DNA of 35,014 nt from a virus: positions 1 through 35,014 of IMG/VR virus record IMGVR_UViG_3300007735_000656. One strand, given 5' to 3'. The translations under genes were made by a program, and so were the position numbers. Below the pieces are notes generated by a model. It saw nothing but the letters and a program-made list of their open reading frames with translations. It made no database searches and had not been told where the DNA came from. Position 1 is the first letter of the stretch. Each line of letters opens with the position of its first letter. Positions 1 to 7,557 of the stretch are shown piece after piece.

Positions 1-120
1 AAGGATCTTATCCATCGTCTTGATAAGCTGGACCGAGCCGAGCAGCCTATGCAAGTTGACGTTGAAGGCTCCAAAGTAACGGTTAAGAAAGGCCAAGACG
101 TTGTAACAGCTAAGGGGTAA
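1..120 (+). CDS. 3' end of an unknown phage gene
   Basis: Forty codons are open from the window edge to a TAA, two bases before the next ATG. The 39 visible residues are charged and hydrophilic: an amphipathic start (IHRLDKLDRAEQ) followed by a short beta-like tail (MQVDVEGSKVTVKKGQD). No family can be recognised from this fragment. It is tightly spaced with the holin-like gene behind it and in the same orientation, so it probably belongs to the same late transcript. The start lies outside the window. Confidence 0.6.
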   Translation, partial: KDLIHRLDKLDRAEQPMQVDVEGSKVTVKKGQDVVTAKG

Positions 121-122
121 TC

Positions 123-626
123 ATGCTTTCGTTACTATCTACGCTGGGTGGACTGTTAATCTCCGGCCTGCCCAAGCTGCTTGATTACTTCCAAAACAAA
201 GCTGACCAGGCTCATGAGCTTGAGCTTGCACGGATGCAGTCTGAGCGGGAGCTAGCACTTGCCAAGGAAGGGTATATAGCCCAACAGCGGGTGGAAGAGA
301 TACGCACCGATCAGATTGCCATGCAGACTGATGCGCAAATGACCGTGGCCGCGCTGGACCATGACAAACAAATCATTGAGAAGTCCAGCAGGTGGGTGGT
401 TAATTACATTGGCACGGTACGTCCTAATGTCACTTACTTGCTAATCCTAGAACTCATCGCCGTTAATGCGGTGCTTGCGTATTACGTTTGGCAACATCCC
501 CATCTTGTGCAATCCATGGACGACCTGATAAAGGTTGCTGAGATTATCTTCTCGGACGATGAGATGGCCATGCTTGGCGGCATTATTGGATTTTGGTTCG
601 GTTCTAGAAGTTGGAATAAGAAGTGA
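123..626 (+). CDS. Holin-like membrane protein (3TM-type), first lysis cassette
   Basis: A 167-residue protein probably acting in the inner membrane to release or activate the endolysin encoded next. Residues 1-20 are a hydrophobic or amphipathic helix. Residues 25-85 are a charged, coiled-coil-like helix. Residues 102-122 form a clear membrane segment after an Arg-Pro pair (VRPNVTYLL), and residues 148-160 form a second one, followed by the basic tail SRSWNKK. This order (helix, coiled coil, Arg-Pro, membrane segment, final hydrophobic segment, basic end) is that of the GTA-type three-TM holins. The gene near the other end of the window shares the plan. The ATG has an AGGGG seven bases upstream. 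The stop overlaps the endolysin start as GTGA, typical of a lysis pair. Holin function is inferred from architecture and neighbour. Confidence 0.7.
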   Translation: MLSLLSTLGGLLISGLPKLLDYFQNKADQAHELELARMQSERELALAKEGYIAQQRVEEIRTDQIAMQTDAQMTVAALDHDKQIIEKSSRWVVNYIGTVRPNVTYLLILELIAVNAVLAYYVWQHPHLVQSMDDLIKVAEIIFSDDEMAMLGGIIGFWFGSRSWNKK

Positions 627-1129
627 AAACAGGGCAGGCAGGCATTGATTTGATGCACCGCTTTGAGGGTAAAAGCCTCAAGCCTTACTTATGCCCTGCT
701 CATATTTGGACGATTGGCTACGGCCATGTGCTATACCAAGATCAGATCAAGCTACCCGTATTGAGGAAAGATGGCTATACCGGCATCCTTCGCAAGGACT
801 ACCCGCTCGCAGCCCAAGATAATCGTACTTGGACGCAGGAGGAGATTGATCGCCTTTTTGAGGATGATCTCGTCCGTTTTGAACGCAGTGTACTTAGAAT
901 GTCTCCTAATCTTGCTGGCCGTCAGTCAAGCTTCGACGCTGTGGTCAGTTTTGCTTTCAACGCTGGACCTGGGCGGTACCAGAGTTCTACGATAAGGATG
1001 AAAAACAATCGCGGCGACTATGAAGGTGCGGCGGAAGCGTTTATGATGTGGACTATGGGTGGCGGCAAAGTGTTACCGGGATTGGTGCGCCGCCGCAAAG
1101 CTGAAAAAGCTCTGTATCTCGCGGGGTAA
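623..1129 (+). CDS. Endolysin, T4-type lysozyme (GH24)
   Basis: Muramidase of 168 residues that cleaves the glycan strands of peptidoglycan at the end of infection. The GH24 signature is clear: Glu15, then eight residues to Cys24, then five to Thr30 in the block WTIGYGH. This is the Glu-8-Asp/Cys-5-Thr active-site spacing known in phage lysozymes, with Cys in the Asp position. FNAGPG near residue 112 and the C-terminal RRRKAE block are also typical. No signal peptide or SAR segment is seen, so release should depend on the upstream holin. The start is GTG, overlapping the holin stop (GTGA). It is one of two unrelated endolysins in the window. Confidence 0.93.
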   Translation: MKTGQAGIDLMHRFEGKSLKPYLCPAHIWTIGYGHVLYQDQIKLPVLRKDGYTGILRKDYPLAAQDNRTWTQEEIDRLFEDDLVRFERSVLRMSPNLAGRQSSFDAVVSFAFNAGPGRYQSSTIRMKNNRGDYEGAAEAFMMWTMGGGKVLPGLVRRRKAEKALYLAG

Positions 1130-1132
1130 ATC

Positions 1133-3268
1133 GTGCCACTGTCCAAAATATTATACCGACCTGGAGTGAATAAAGAAAATTCACGATATACAAACGAGAA
1201 CGGTTGGTATGTCTCTGACAAGGTCCGTTTCCGCCAAGGTACACCAGAAAAGATTGGCGGCTGGCTACGCATCTCACAAGCTACGTTCCTTGGTATCTGC
1301 CGATCCTTATGGAACTGGGTAACGCTTTCCAATTCTAACCTGCTTGGCGTAGGCACCAACCTCAAGTATTACATTGAGCAGGGCGGTGCTTATTCAGATA
1401 TTACGCCTATCAGAAAAACACAGTCCGTCACTTTTGCTGCGGTTACTGCCTCTCCCTTCTCCTCAACCATCACGGTCACATCGGCAAGCCATGGGGCGAT
1501 TACCGGGGATTTTGTCACCTTCTCAGGGGCGGTAAGTCTTGGTGGAAACATCACGGCAGCGGTACTTAATCAGCAGTATCAAATAGATTCCGTACCTACA
1601 TTAAATACTTTTACCTTTACGGCTAAAGATCCTTCCACGGGTGCGCCTGTCACTTCTAATGCTTCGGATGTTGGTAATGGCGGTGGATCTTCTGTTGGTG
1701 CTTTTCAGGTCAATACTGGGCCTGGTATTGCTCAGGTTCCTCTGATTGGTTGGGGCGCAGGTGCTTGGGGTTCTGGGTCATGGGGCGTTACGCCACAGGT
1801 TACAGATCCACTGAGGATATGGAACGCAGGCAACTGGGGCGAAGACCTTGTGTTTGGACCGAGGGCGGCTGGTATTTATTACTGGGATGCAACCAACGGT
1901 ATATCGACCAGGGGCGTAGCACTCAATAGCCTTGGCGGCACGGTAACGATTACGATCGCATCGCCGGCTGTTGTCACGTTTGGTGTGGTTCTTGCAGAAG
2001 GCACGGCTGTGTCATTCACAACCACGGGGGCGCTACCAACGGGCCTAACTGTAGGAACAACGTACTACTTGCGTAATGTATCTGGGCTATCGGCAAATCT
2101 TTCTGCCACGTCATCAGGTTCGCTGATTACGACCACCGGTTCTCAATCCGGTACGCAATCAATGATTCTTGAGGATGTACCAAAGTACCAGTACTCACTG
2201 ATCATCTCTGATGCCTTGCGGTATCTCATGGTCTTTGGATGTAATGACATCGGAAGTACCGTGGCTGATCCCATGCTCATTCGCTGGTGTGACCAGGAAT
2301 CCTTGGTGGACTGGCTTCCGTCGACGACCAATACCGCAGGATCAATCAGGCTTTCCCATGGGTCGCAGATCATTACGGTCCAGCAGACCCGCCAAGAGAT
2401 CCTTGCGTGGACGGATTCAGCCCTCTTTTCCATTCAATATCTTGGGCCGCCGCTGGTCTTTGGTTCTCAAATCCTTGCGGACAACACGTCCATCATTGGG
2501 CCAAATGCTACAGCGGTGGCATCTGGTGTGACCTACTGGATGGGCGTGGATAAGTTTTACCTGTACAACGGACGTGTTCAGACGCTTAACTGCGACCTAC
2601 GCAGATATATCTTTAATGATATAAACCGTTACCAGAACTTCCAGGTATTTGCTGGGACCAACGAAGGTTTCAATGAAGTTTGGTGGTTCTACTGCTCGGC
2701 TAATTCCACGACCATCGATCGGTATGTGGTGTTCAACTACGCAGAGAATGTCTGGTACTACGGAACCATGGCACGTACGGCGTGGAGTGATTCTGGTCTA
2801 AGACAGTACCCACAAGCTGCGACTTACAGTTACAACATCGTGGATCATGAGCGCGGCCTGGATGACAATGAGACGGGTACTGCGCTACCAATCAATGCTT
2901 ACATAGAGTCAGCTGAGTTTGATATTCAGGATGGCCACAGCTTGGGTTATGTGTACAGGATATTGCCTGACATTACGTTTGATGGATCAGAGACGGCTTC
3001 TCCCGCTGTCACCATGACGCTGATACCCATGATGAACTCTGGATCTGGATACAACAATCCTCAGTCTAATAGCGGCTCATCTTCAGCTTCAGTGGTGCGT
3101 ACATCAACCACGCAGATTGAACAGTTTACGGGCCAGGTTTATGTCCGTGTGCGCGGCCGGCAGATGATCTTTAAGGTAGAGTCTAATCAGCTTGGATGTG
3201 CATGGCAGCTAGGATCGCCGCGAATTGACATCAGGCCCATGGGCAGGGCCACAGGACAGGGTGCCTAG
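1133..3268 (+). CDS. Tail/head-closure virion protein (gp10- or nozzle-like, beta-rich)
   Basis: A 711-residue, Ser/Thr/Gly-rich, beta-dominated protein. The N-terminus (KENSRYTNENGWYVSDKVRF) and the blocks WNAGNWGEDLVFGP and YYWDATNG resemble a conserved environmental-phage protein. Later blocks (WCDQESLVDWLP, LFSIQYLGPPLVFG, VWWFYCSAN, FNYAENVWYYG) suggest a repeating beta-propeller. That is the fold of P22 gp10-type stabilisation proteins and T7 gp12-type tail nozzles, which close the portal and join the tail. The GTG start lies three bases after the endolysin stop with a GGGG stretch ahead. The last codons (RATGQGA) are repeated almost exactly at the end of the next gene. The propeller assignment is by pattern, not alignment. 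Confidence 0.75.
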   Translation: MPLSKILYRPGVNKENSRYTNENGWYVSDKVRFRQGTPEKIGGWLRISQATFLGICRSLWNWVTLSNSNLLGVGTNLKYYIEQGGAYSDITPIRKTQSVTFAAVTASPFSSTITVTSASHGAITGDFVTFSGAVSLGGNITAAVLNQQYQIDSVPTLNTFTFTAKDPSTGAPVTSNASDVGNGGGSSVGAFQVNTGPGIAQVPLIGWGAGAWGSGSWGVTPQVTDPLRIWNAGNWGEDLVFGPRAAGIYYWDATNGISTRGVALNSLGGTVTITIASPAVVTFGVVLAEGTAVSFTTTGALPTGLTVGTTYYLRNVSGLSANLSATSSGSLITTTGSQSGTQSMILEDVPKYQYSLIISDALRYLMVFGCNDIGSTVADPMLIRWCDQESLVDWLPSTTNTAGSIRLSHGSQIITVQQTRQEILAWTDSALFSIQYLGPPLVFGSQILADNTSIIGPNATAVASGVTYWMGVDKFYLYNGRVQTLNCDLRRYIFNDINRYQNFQVFAGTNEGFNEVWWFYCSANSTTIDRYVVFNYAENVWYYGTMARTAWSDSGLRQYPQAATYSYNIVDHERGLDDNETGTALPINAYIESAEFDIQDGHSLGYVYRILPDITFDGSETASPAVTMTLIPMMNSGSGYNNPQSNSGSSSASVVRTSTTQIEQFTGQVYVRVRGRQMIFKVESNQLGCAWQLGSPRIDIRPMGRATGQGA

Positions 3269-3963
3269 GAATGCACCACAATATCTCTCTAGTGTACAAT
3301 GATATCTTCATATCCATGGAGAGCATCATGAGATTTATTGATAGAACTGGTCAGCGATTTGGTAGGCTTGTGGCTATAGAGAGGGCAGGCACCGACTCAA
3401 ACAAAAAGGTTTTGTGGAGGTGTCTTTGCGATTGCGGCAAAGAAACAATTGCAACATCCGGTTCATTGGTTACAAAAAACACTACGTCGTGCGGTTGTTA
3501 TTTAATAGAAAAAATAACTAAACACGGATCTTATAAAAAATCCTCTTATCATACATGGCGTGCCATGATTAGAAGGTGCAATAACAGCACAGATAAGGAT
3601 TACCCGATGTATGGAGGTCAAGGCATAAAAGTTTGTGAAGAGTGGATGGATTACACAAAATTTGCTGAGGACATGGGTGAACCGGTAGGCGATCAAACGT
3701 TAGATCGCATAGATGCTTATGGGAACTATGAAAAAAACAATTGCAGATGGGCTTCTGTTTCTGTCCAACAAAAAAATAAACGATTGCCTGCATTTAGCAG
3801 CGGTGTAAAAGGCATCATAAATTTTGACAATAATAAATGGATGGCATTCATAAGCCACAAAAATAAAAAATACTATGGGTTAGTTAGAAAGGACTTGCAC
3901 GAGGCAATTGCTGACAGGAAAAACCTTGAGGCAACCTACAGGGCAACTGGACGTGGCGCATGA
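3245..3963 (+). repeat. Diverged direct repeat (3245-3268 and 3940-3963) bracketing the HNH gene
   Basis: The last seven codons of the upstream virion gene and of the HNH/AP2 gene encode RATGQGA-stop and RATGRGA-stop. Most DNA differences are synonymous third-position changes (GCC/GCA, ACA/ACT, GGT/GGC, GCC/GCA), and the stops differ (TAG versus TGA). The second copy provides the ATGA overlap with the following virion gene. The pattern fits insertion of the endonuclease gene at the 3' end of the virion gene. Confidence 0.7.
3328..3963 (+). CDS. Free-standing HNH endonuclease with AP2 DNA-binding domain
   Basis: A 211-residue homing-type nuclease. Residues 8-58 form a zinc-ribbon-like region with Cys32, Cys34, Cys36, Cys55 and Cys57. 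Residues 75-143 carry the phage HNH-like core, from YHTWRAMIRRC to TLDRIDAYGNYEKNNCRWAS. Residues 157-200 match an AP2 domain (GVKGIINFDNNKWMAFI). The ATG at 3328 was chosen because GGAGAG sits a few bases upstream; an in-frame ATG at 3271 has its SD almost touching it. TACAAT at 3295-3300 could be a private -10 box, but no good -35 is seen. The gene is visibly more A-rich than its neighbours and separates two virion genes, both signs of a mobile gene. Its last seven codons copy the end of the preceding gene. Confidence 0.88.
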   Translation: MRFIDRTGQRFGRLVAIERAGTDSNKKVLWRCLCDCGKETIATSGSLVTKNTTSCGCYLIEKITKHGSYKKSSYHTWRAMIRRCNNSTDKDYPMYGGQGIKVCEEWMDYTKFAEDMGEPVGDQTLDRIDAYGNYEKNNCRWASVSVQQKNKRLPAFSSGVKGIINFDNNKWMAFISHKNKKYYGLVRKDLHEAIADRKNLEATYRATGRGA

Positions 3964-5342
3964 GCTTAATTGTTACAACAGATTATGAGTTTACAAGGGT
4001 TGTTGCGCCTAGCCTTCCTATGGCGCCGCAGGAATATTCTGCGTTTTACCAAGACCAGTACAGCAATGTCTTGCGTCTGTATTTCAACCGTCTTGATAAT
4101 TTTCTGGCGAATCTTATGGCTACCACTTCAACGATCCCAGTAACATTTCCGGGGACGTACTTTGATGCGTTTGGCCGTCAACGGGTTAGTGAGCCTTATA
4201 CCCTTTTTGATAGCCAGAATAGATACGCTGCTGACAACCAGTTTGATGTATCAACCACGGGTACAGGTACAACCTCTTTCCTGCCCAACGAAGCAGCCGT
4301 CAAGATGGAAGTTACAGGTGCGGGTGTCGGCTCGGTCATTCGCCAGTCTTATCGATCATTTCCTTATCAGCCAGGGAAGGGCTTGCTAGTACTTGCAACC
4401 TTTGTGATGGATAGCAGCCAGAGCTTAAATCTAACGCAGCGGGTTGGTTACTACAACGACCAAAACGGCGTGTTCTTCCAACGAGTGGATGGAACCTATT
4501 CATTTGTTCTACGGTCTTACGTTACAGGCACGGCATCTGATGCAAGGACCGTAAACCAAGCTAATTGGAATGGTGACAAGTTAGATGGTTCTGGTGCTTC
4601 AGGTTTGACGCTTGATCCAAGCAAGGCGCAGATTCTTTGGATGGATTTTGAGTGGCTTGGTGTTGGATCGATCCGCTGCGGATTTATTATTAATGGTCAG
4701 TACATCGTTTGTCATACGTTTAACAATGCAAACGACATCTCCAACGTTTATATGACCACGGCTATTTTGCCGGTTAGGTATGAGATCAGTTCAGCCACGT
4801 CTGCGGTTGCGGCCAGCATGAAAGCGATTTGCTGCTCGGTTGTTTCTGAGGGTGGGTTTGAACAGACCTCTATTGACCATGTAGCAAGGCGCACCACATC
4901 GTTTACTAATATTGATACGGCAGCGTTTTATCCTATTGTGTCCATCCGTCTTGCTTCTGGACGCACTGGGGCAGTGGTGTTACCCAACCGTACACAGTTT
5001 CTGCCACTAACCAGCCAGAACTATGAAGTGGCGCTAGTCAAAAACACCACGCTTACGGGAGCAACTTGGGCGGCAACTGTGCCGTCTGATTCCAATGTTG
5101 ATTATGATGTGGCTGCTACGGCGATGAGTGGCGGCACCATTGTTCAAACAGATTACGTCACATCAACAGGCAGTGGCGGTACGGTTAACACCTCCACGGC
5201 TACGGGCTACAACTGGGACTTACAACTTGGCGCAACCATCTCAGGCACAAGTGATATTTATACGCTAGGTGTAAGGACTGTATCTGGCGCAACTAAAGGA
5301 GATGGTGTCGGGTCTATTTCCTTCTACGACCTAACCCAATAG
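3960..5342 (+). CDS. Conserved virion structural protein
   Basis: A 460-residue beta-rich protein without a signal peptide. The N-terminal helix (NVLRLYFNRLDNFLANLM, about residues 36-53) and the block FDAFGRQRVSEPYTLFDSQ (69-86) recur in virion proteins of environmental phages. The rest alternates short beta stretches with Thr/Ser/Gly loops, as in fibre, decoration or tail-appendage proteins. The ATG overlaps the HNH stop (ATGA). Its original partner was probably the gp10-like gene, and the HNH gene now separates them. The exact position in the particle cannot be told from sequence alone. Confidence 0.75.
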   Translation: MSLIVTTDYEFTRVVAPSLPMAPQEYSAFYQDQYSNVLRLYFNRLDNFLANLMATTSTIPVTFPGTYFDAFGRQRVSEPYTLFDSQNRYAADNQFDVSTTGTGTTSFLPNEAAVKMEVTGAGVGSVIRQSYRSFPYQPGKGLLVLATFVMDSSQSLNLTQRVGYYNDQNGVFFQRVDGTYSFVLRSYVTGTASDARTVNQANWNGDKLDGSGASGLTLDPSKAQILWMDFEWLGVGSIRCGFIINGQYIVCHTFNNANDISNVYMTTAILPVRYEISSATSAVAASMKAICCSVVSEGGFEQTSIDHVARRTTSFTNIDTAAFYPIVSIRLASGRTGAVVLPNRTQFLPLTSQNYEVALVKNTTLTGATWAATVPSDSNVDYDVAATAMSGGTIVQTDYVTSTGSGGTVNTSTATGYNWDLQLGATISGTSDIYTLGVRTVSGATKGDGVGSISFYDLTQ

Positions 5343-5351
5343 AATACGCCC

Positions 5352-6503
5352 ATGTCCTCCTCCGCTAAAACCTTGACCCCCGAACAGCTTGCTGCACTGC
5401 AAAAAGCGCAGGGTATTGCTCAACAACTGTCATTAGATAAATATTTATCAGGCCGAGCCACGCAATACGGCACAACTCCCAAGGGTGCAAAGTCTGATAC
5501 GGGCTGGACTGCGGGGGAAGCGTTGGTTAATCCGTTTGCTGGGTTGACGGATTTTGGTAAGAAGATGCAGACGGTTTCGCAAGGTGGGGGTGAAGAAGCT
5601 CCTCAAGAGCAAGAAGTTGCTAAAACCGCTAGCGATCTGATGCGTGAGAAATTTGGTGAGCAGTTAGGGCATAAGTCTACGTTTACCAAAGCGTATAAGA
5701 AGGATGAAAAAGGTAATCCTGTTGAAGTAGACCTAGATTCTCTTACGCCAGAAGAACTTAACTCTGGCAATGTTGTGCTGTTCATGGGGGGTAAAACGGG
5801 AGGCGAAAGCCGCGAGCGCATGGCGCAAGCTTACATCCCTAAAGGCGATAAACTTATTCCTGTGGGCGACCCAAAGTATTACAAAGGCGAACACCCTGAC
5901 GCTAAGAATGTGGCTACTGCGTTAAAAGTTGGGTCTTTGCTTGCTATGCCTTTTGGTGGTGTTAGTGGACTGCTTAGCGGGGTTACTGGAACGGCTGGTG
6001 CTGCGGGTGCAGCAGGTGCTGCGCTTGGCGAACTTGGGATTAATACAGCAGGCACCGGTCTTGCGGGGCAGTTAGCCAGTATGGGGCTTCCGTCGTTTGC
6101 TGCTGATGCTGGGGCTAAGGCTTTAGTGTCAGGTGCGCTTAGTGGTGGGATCGGTTCGCTAACCGGCACAGGGTTTAAGGAAGGGTTTAAGAGCGGGGCT
6201 ACTTCTTCATTAGCTTCGGATGTAATAGGTGCAGGGGTTAACAAAGTTGCCCCTGATGCGTTTAAAGGACTCGGTTCTTTAGAAGTACCTGCTAAATCGT
6301 TAGCTACGTCAGCTTTAACAGCGGGGGTATTGGGCCGACCTTTTGACGTTGGACAAGCAGTAAAAGGTGCTGCGATTAACTATGGGTTAAATCAAGCTGG
6401 GCAAGCTGCGGGAATCGAGCCTAAACAGCAAGCTGCACTAATGCGTGGACTTAATTTTGTAATGCCGTTGATTGCGGCGCGGCGCAAGCCGGGAGGACCA
6501 TAA
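5352..6503 (+). CDS. Putative internal virion protein, Ala/Gly-rich
   Basis: A 383-residue protein with two parts. Residues 1-185 are hydrophilic and charged. Residues 190-370 are dominated by Gly, Ala, Ser and Leu, with several weakly hydrophobic helices (for example VGSLLAMPFGGVSGLLSGV), and the chain ends in a basic tail (RRKPGGP). Membrane-active Ala/Gly helices are common in phage proteins that enter the host envelope with the DNA, so an ejection or internal core role is plausible but inferred. It shares its stop codon base with the following ATG (TAATG). No catalytic motif is seen. Confidence 0.65.
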   Translation: MSSSAKTLTPEQLAALQKAQGIAQQLSLDKYLSGRATQYGTTPKGAKSDTGWTAGEALVNPFAGLTDFGKKMQTVSQGGGEEAPQEQEVAKTASDLMREKFGEQLGHKSTFTKAYKKDEKGNPVEVDLDSLTPEELNSGNVVLFMGGKTGGESRERMAQAYIPKGDKLIPVGDPKYYKGEHPDAKNVATALKVGSLLAMPFGGVSGLLSGVTGTAGAAGAAGAALGELGINTAGTGLAGQLASMGLPSFAADAGAKALVSGALSGGIGSLTGTGFKEGFKSGATSSLASDVIGAGVNKVAPDAFKGLGSLEVPAKSLATSALTAGVLGRPFDVGQAVKGAAINYGLNQAGQAAGIEPKQQAALMRGLNFVMPLIAARRKPGGP

Positions 6504-7555
6504 TGGGCATTTTAGACGACGAAGAAAATTACTTTGCTGGAAGATCCGGCTCCGGGGCTTTTCTAGGAAGTGATGAAGATGTTTCTACTTCATCTCTTTT
6601 TGCTGGGCTAGATTTAAACGCTCTTGGTATCGACCCAAACCTGTTTGCTGAAGGGTTAGACCTTAACGCGCTTCTTCCCAGTATTATTGGCGACGCTGAT
6701 GTAATGAATGCGTTAAAAGCGCAAGACCCTGCTGCGTATGCTGCACTATTAAGTGCTGGGGAGTTAAGTGGGTTTACGCCTGTTGGTTCGGATAATGTTA
6801 CCGGTCAAGAACGTGTTGGTCCTCCTGCTTCTCAACTTCTTACTGCTGACGGAAAACTTACTTCTACAGGCACATCTGCTTTAACTGGAGAAGGAATAAT
6901 TGCAGATGAAGCCGCTGATGTAATCTCTGAAGAGTTGGGTGGGGATACAAATAAAATAACAAAACTTACTCAAGACTCAAACGATGTAGCTACGGCTGGA
7001 GTAACAACAGATAAAACAGGCACAAAAAGTCTTATAGACACAGCAAAAGATGCTATTAAAGATATAACCGGATTAGACGCAGGCGACGCAGCCAAATATG
7101 CAGCTATGCTCGGAATAGCAAAGTTAGCTTATGACGATGCCCAAAGAGCTAGAGAAGAAGCGCGGGGGTGGTCTGCTCCGGGTGGGTATTCCAAACAGGC
7201 TGTACGTAGCCCCGGTGGTGGTGTATCGTTCAAGAAATCTGGTAAAGCAATGGGTGGGGGAATTGGGTCACTGGATATGGCGCAAGGGGGACGTGCACTA
7301 CCGCCACGATACCTCGACGGACACTCCGACGGAATGGCCGATAAAGTCCCGGCGCATATCGACAATAAACGACCTGCTGCGCTTAGTGATGGCGAGTTTG
7401 TTATTCCTGCTGATGTTGTTAGTCATCTTGGTAATGGTAACTCTAACGCTGGTGCGAAACGCCTTTACAAAATGATGGACGATATTCGCGCTGCACGAAC
7501 GGGCAACCCCAAACAGGGTAAACAAATTAACCCTGACAAATTTATGCCGAGGTAA
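6503..7555 (+). CDS. Putative virion protein with conserved SDGEFVIPADVVSHLGNG motif
   Basis: A 350-residue protein. The first 200 residues are acidic and Leu/Ala/Asp-rich with little obvious fold. After about residue 240 it becomes Gly-rich (SGKAMGGGIGSL, AQGGRALPP). It then carries a conserved block (GHSDGMADKVPA, LSDGEFVIPADVVSHLGNG, GAKRLYKMMDDIRAARTG) that I recognise from virion proteins of many uncultured and marine phages. The function of the block is unknown. The ATG has GGGAGG upstream and overlaps the previous stop by one base, so the two genes are translationally coupled. It sits among likely internal or ejected proteins. Confidence 0.72.
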   Translation: MGILDDEENYFAGRSGSGAFLGSDEDVSTSSLFAGLDLNALGIDPNLFAEGLDLNALLPSIIGDADVMNALKAQDPAAYAALLSAGELSGFTPVGSDNVTGQERVGPPASQLLTADGKLTSTGTSALTGEGIIADEAADVISEELGGDTNKITKLTQDSNDVATAGVTTDKTGTKSLIDTAKDAIKDITGLDAGDAAKYAAMLGIAKLAYDDAQRAREEARGWSAPGGYSKQAVRSPGGGVSFKKSGKAMGGGIGSLDMAQGGRALPPRYLDGHSDGMADKVPAHIDNKRPAALSDGEFVIPADVVSHLGNGNSNAGAKRLYKMMDDIRAARTGNPKQGKQINPDKFMPR

Positions 7556-7557
7556 TC

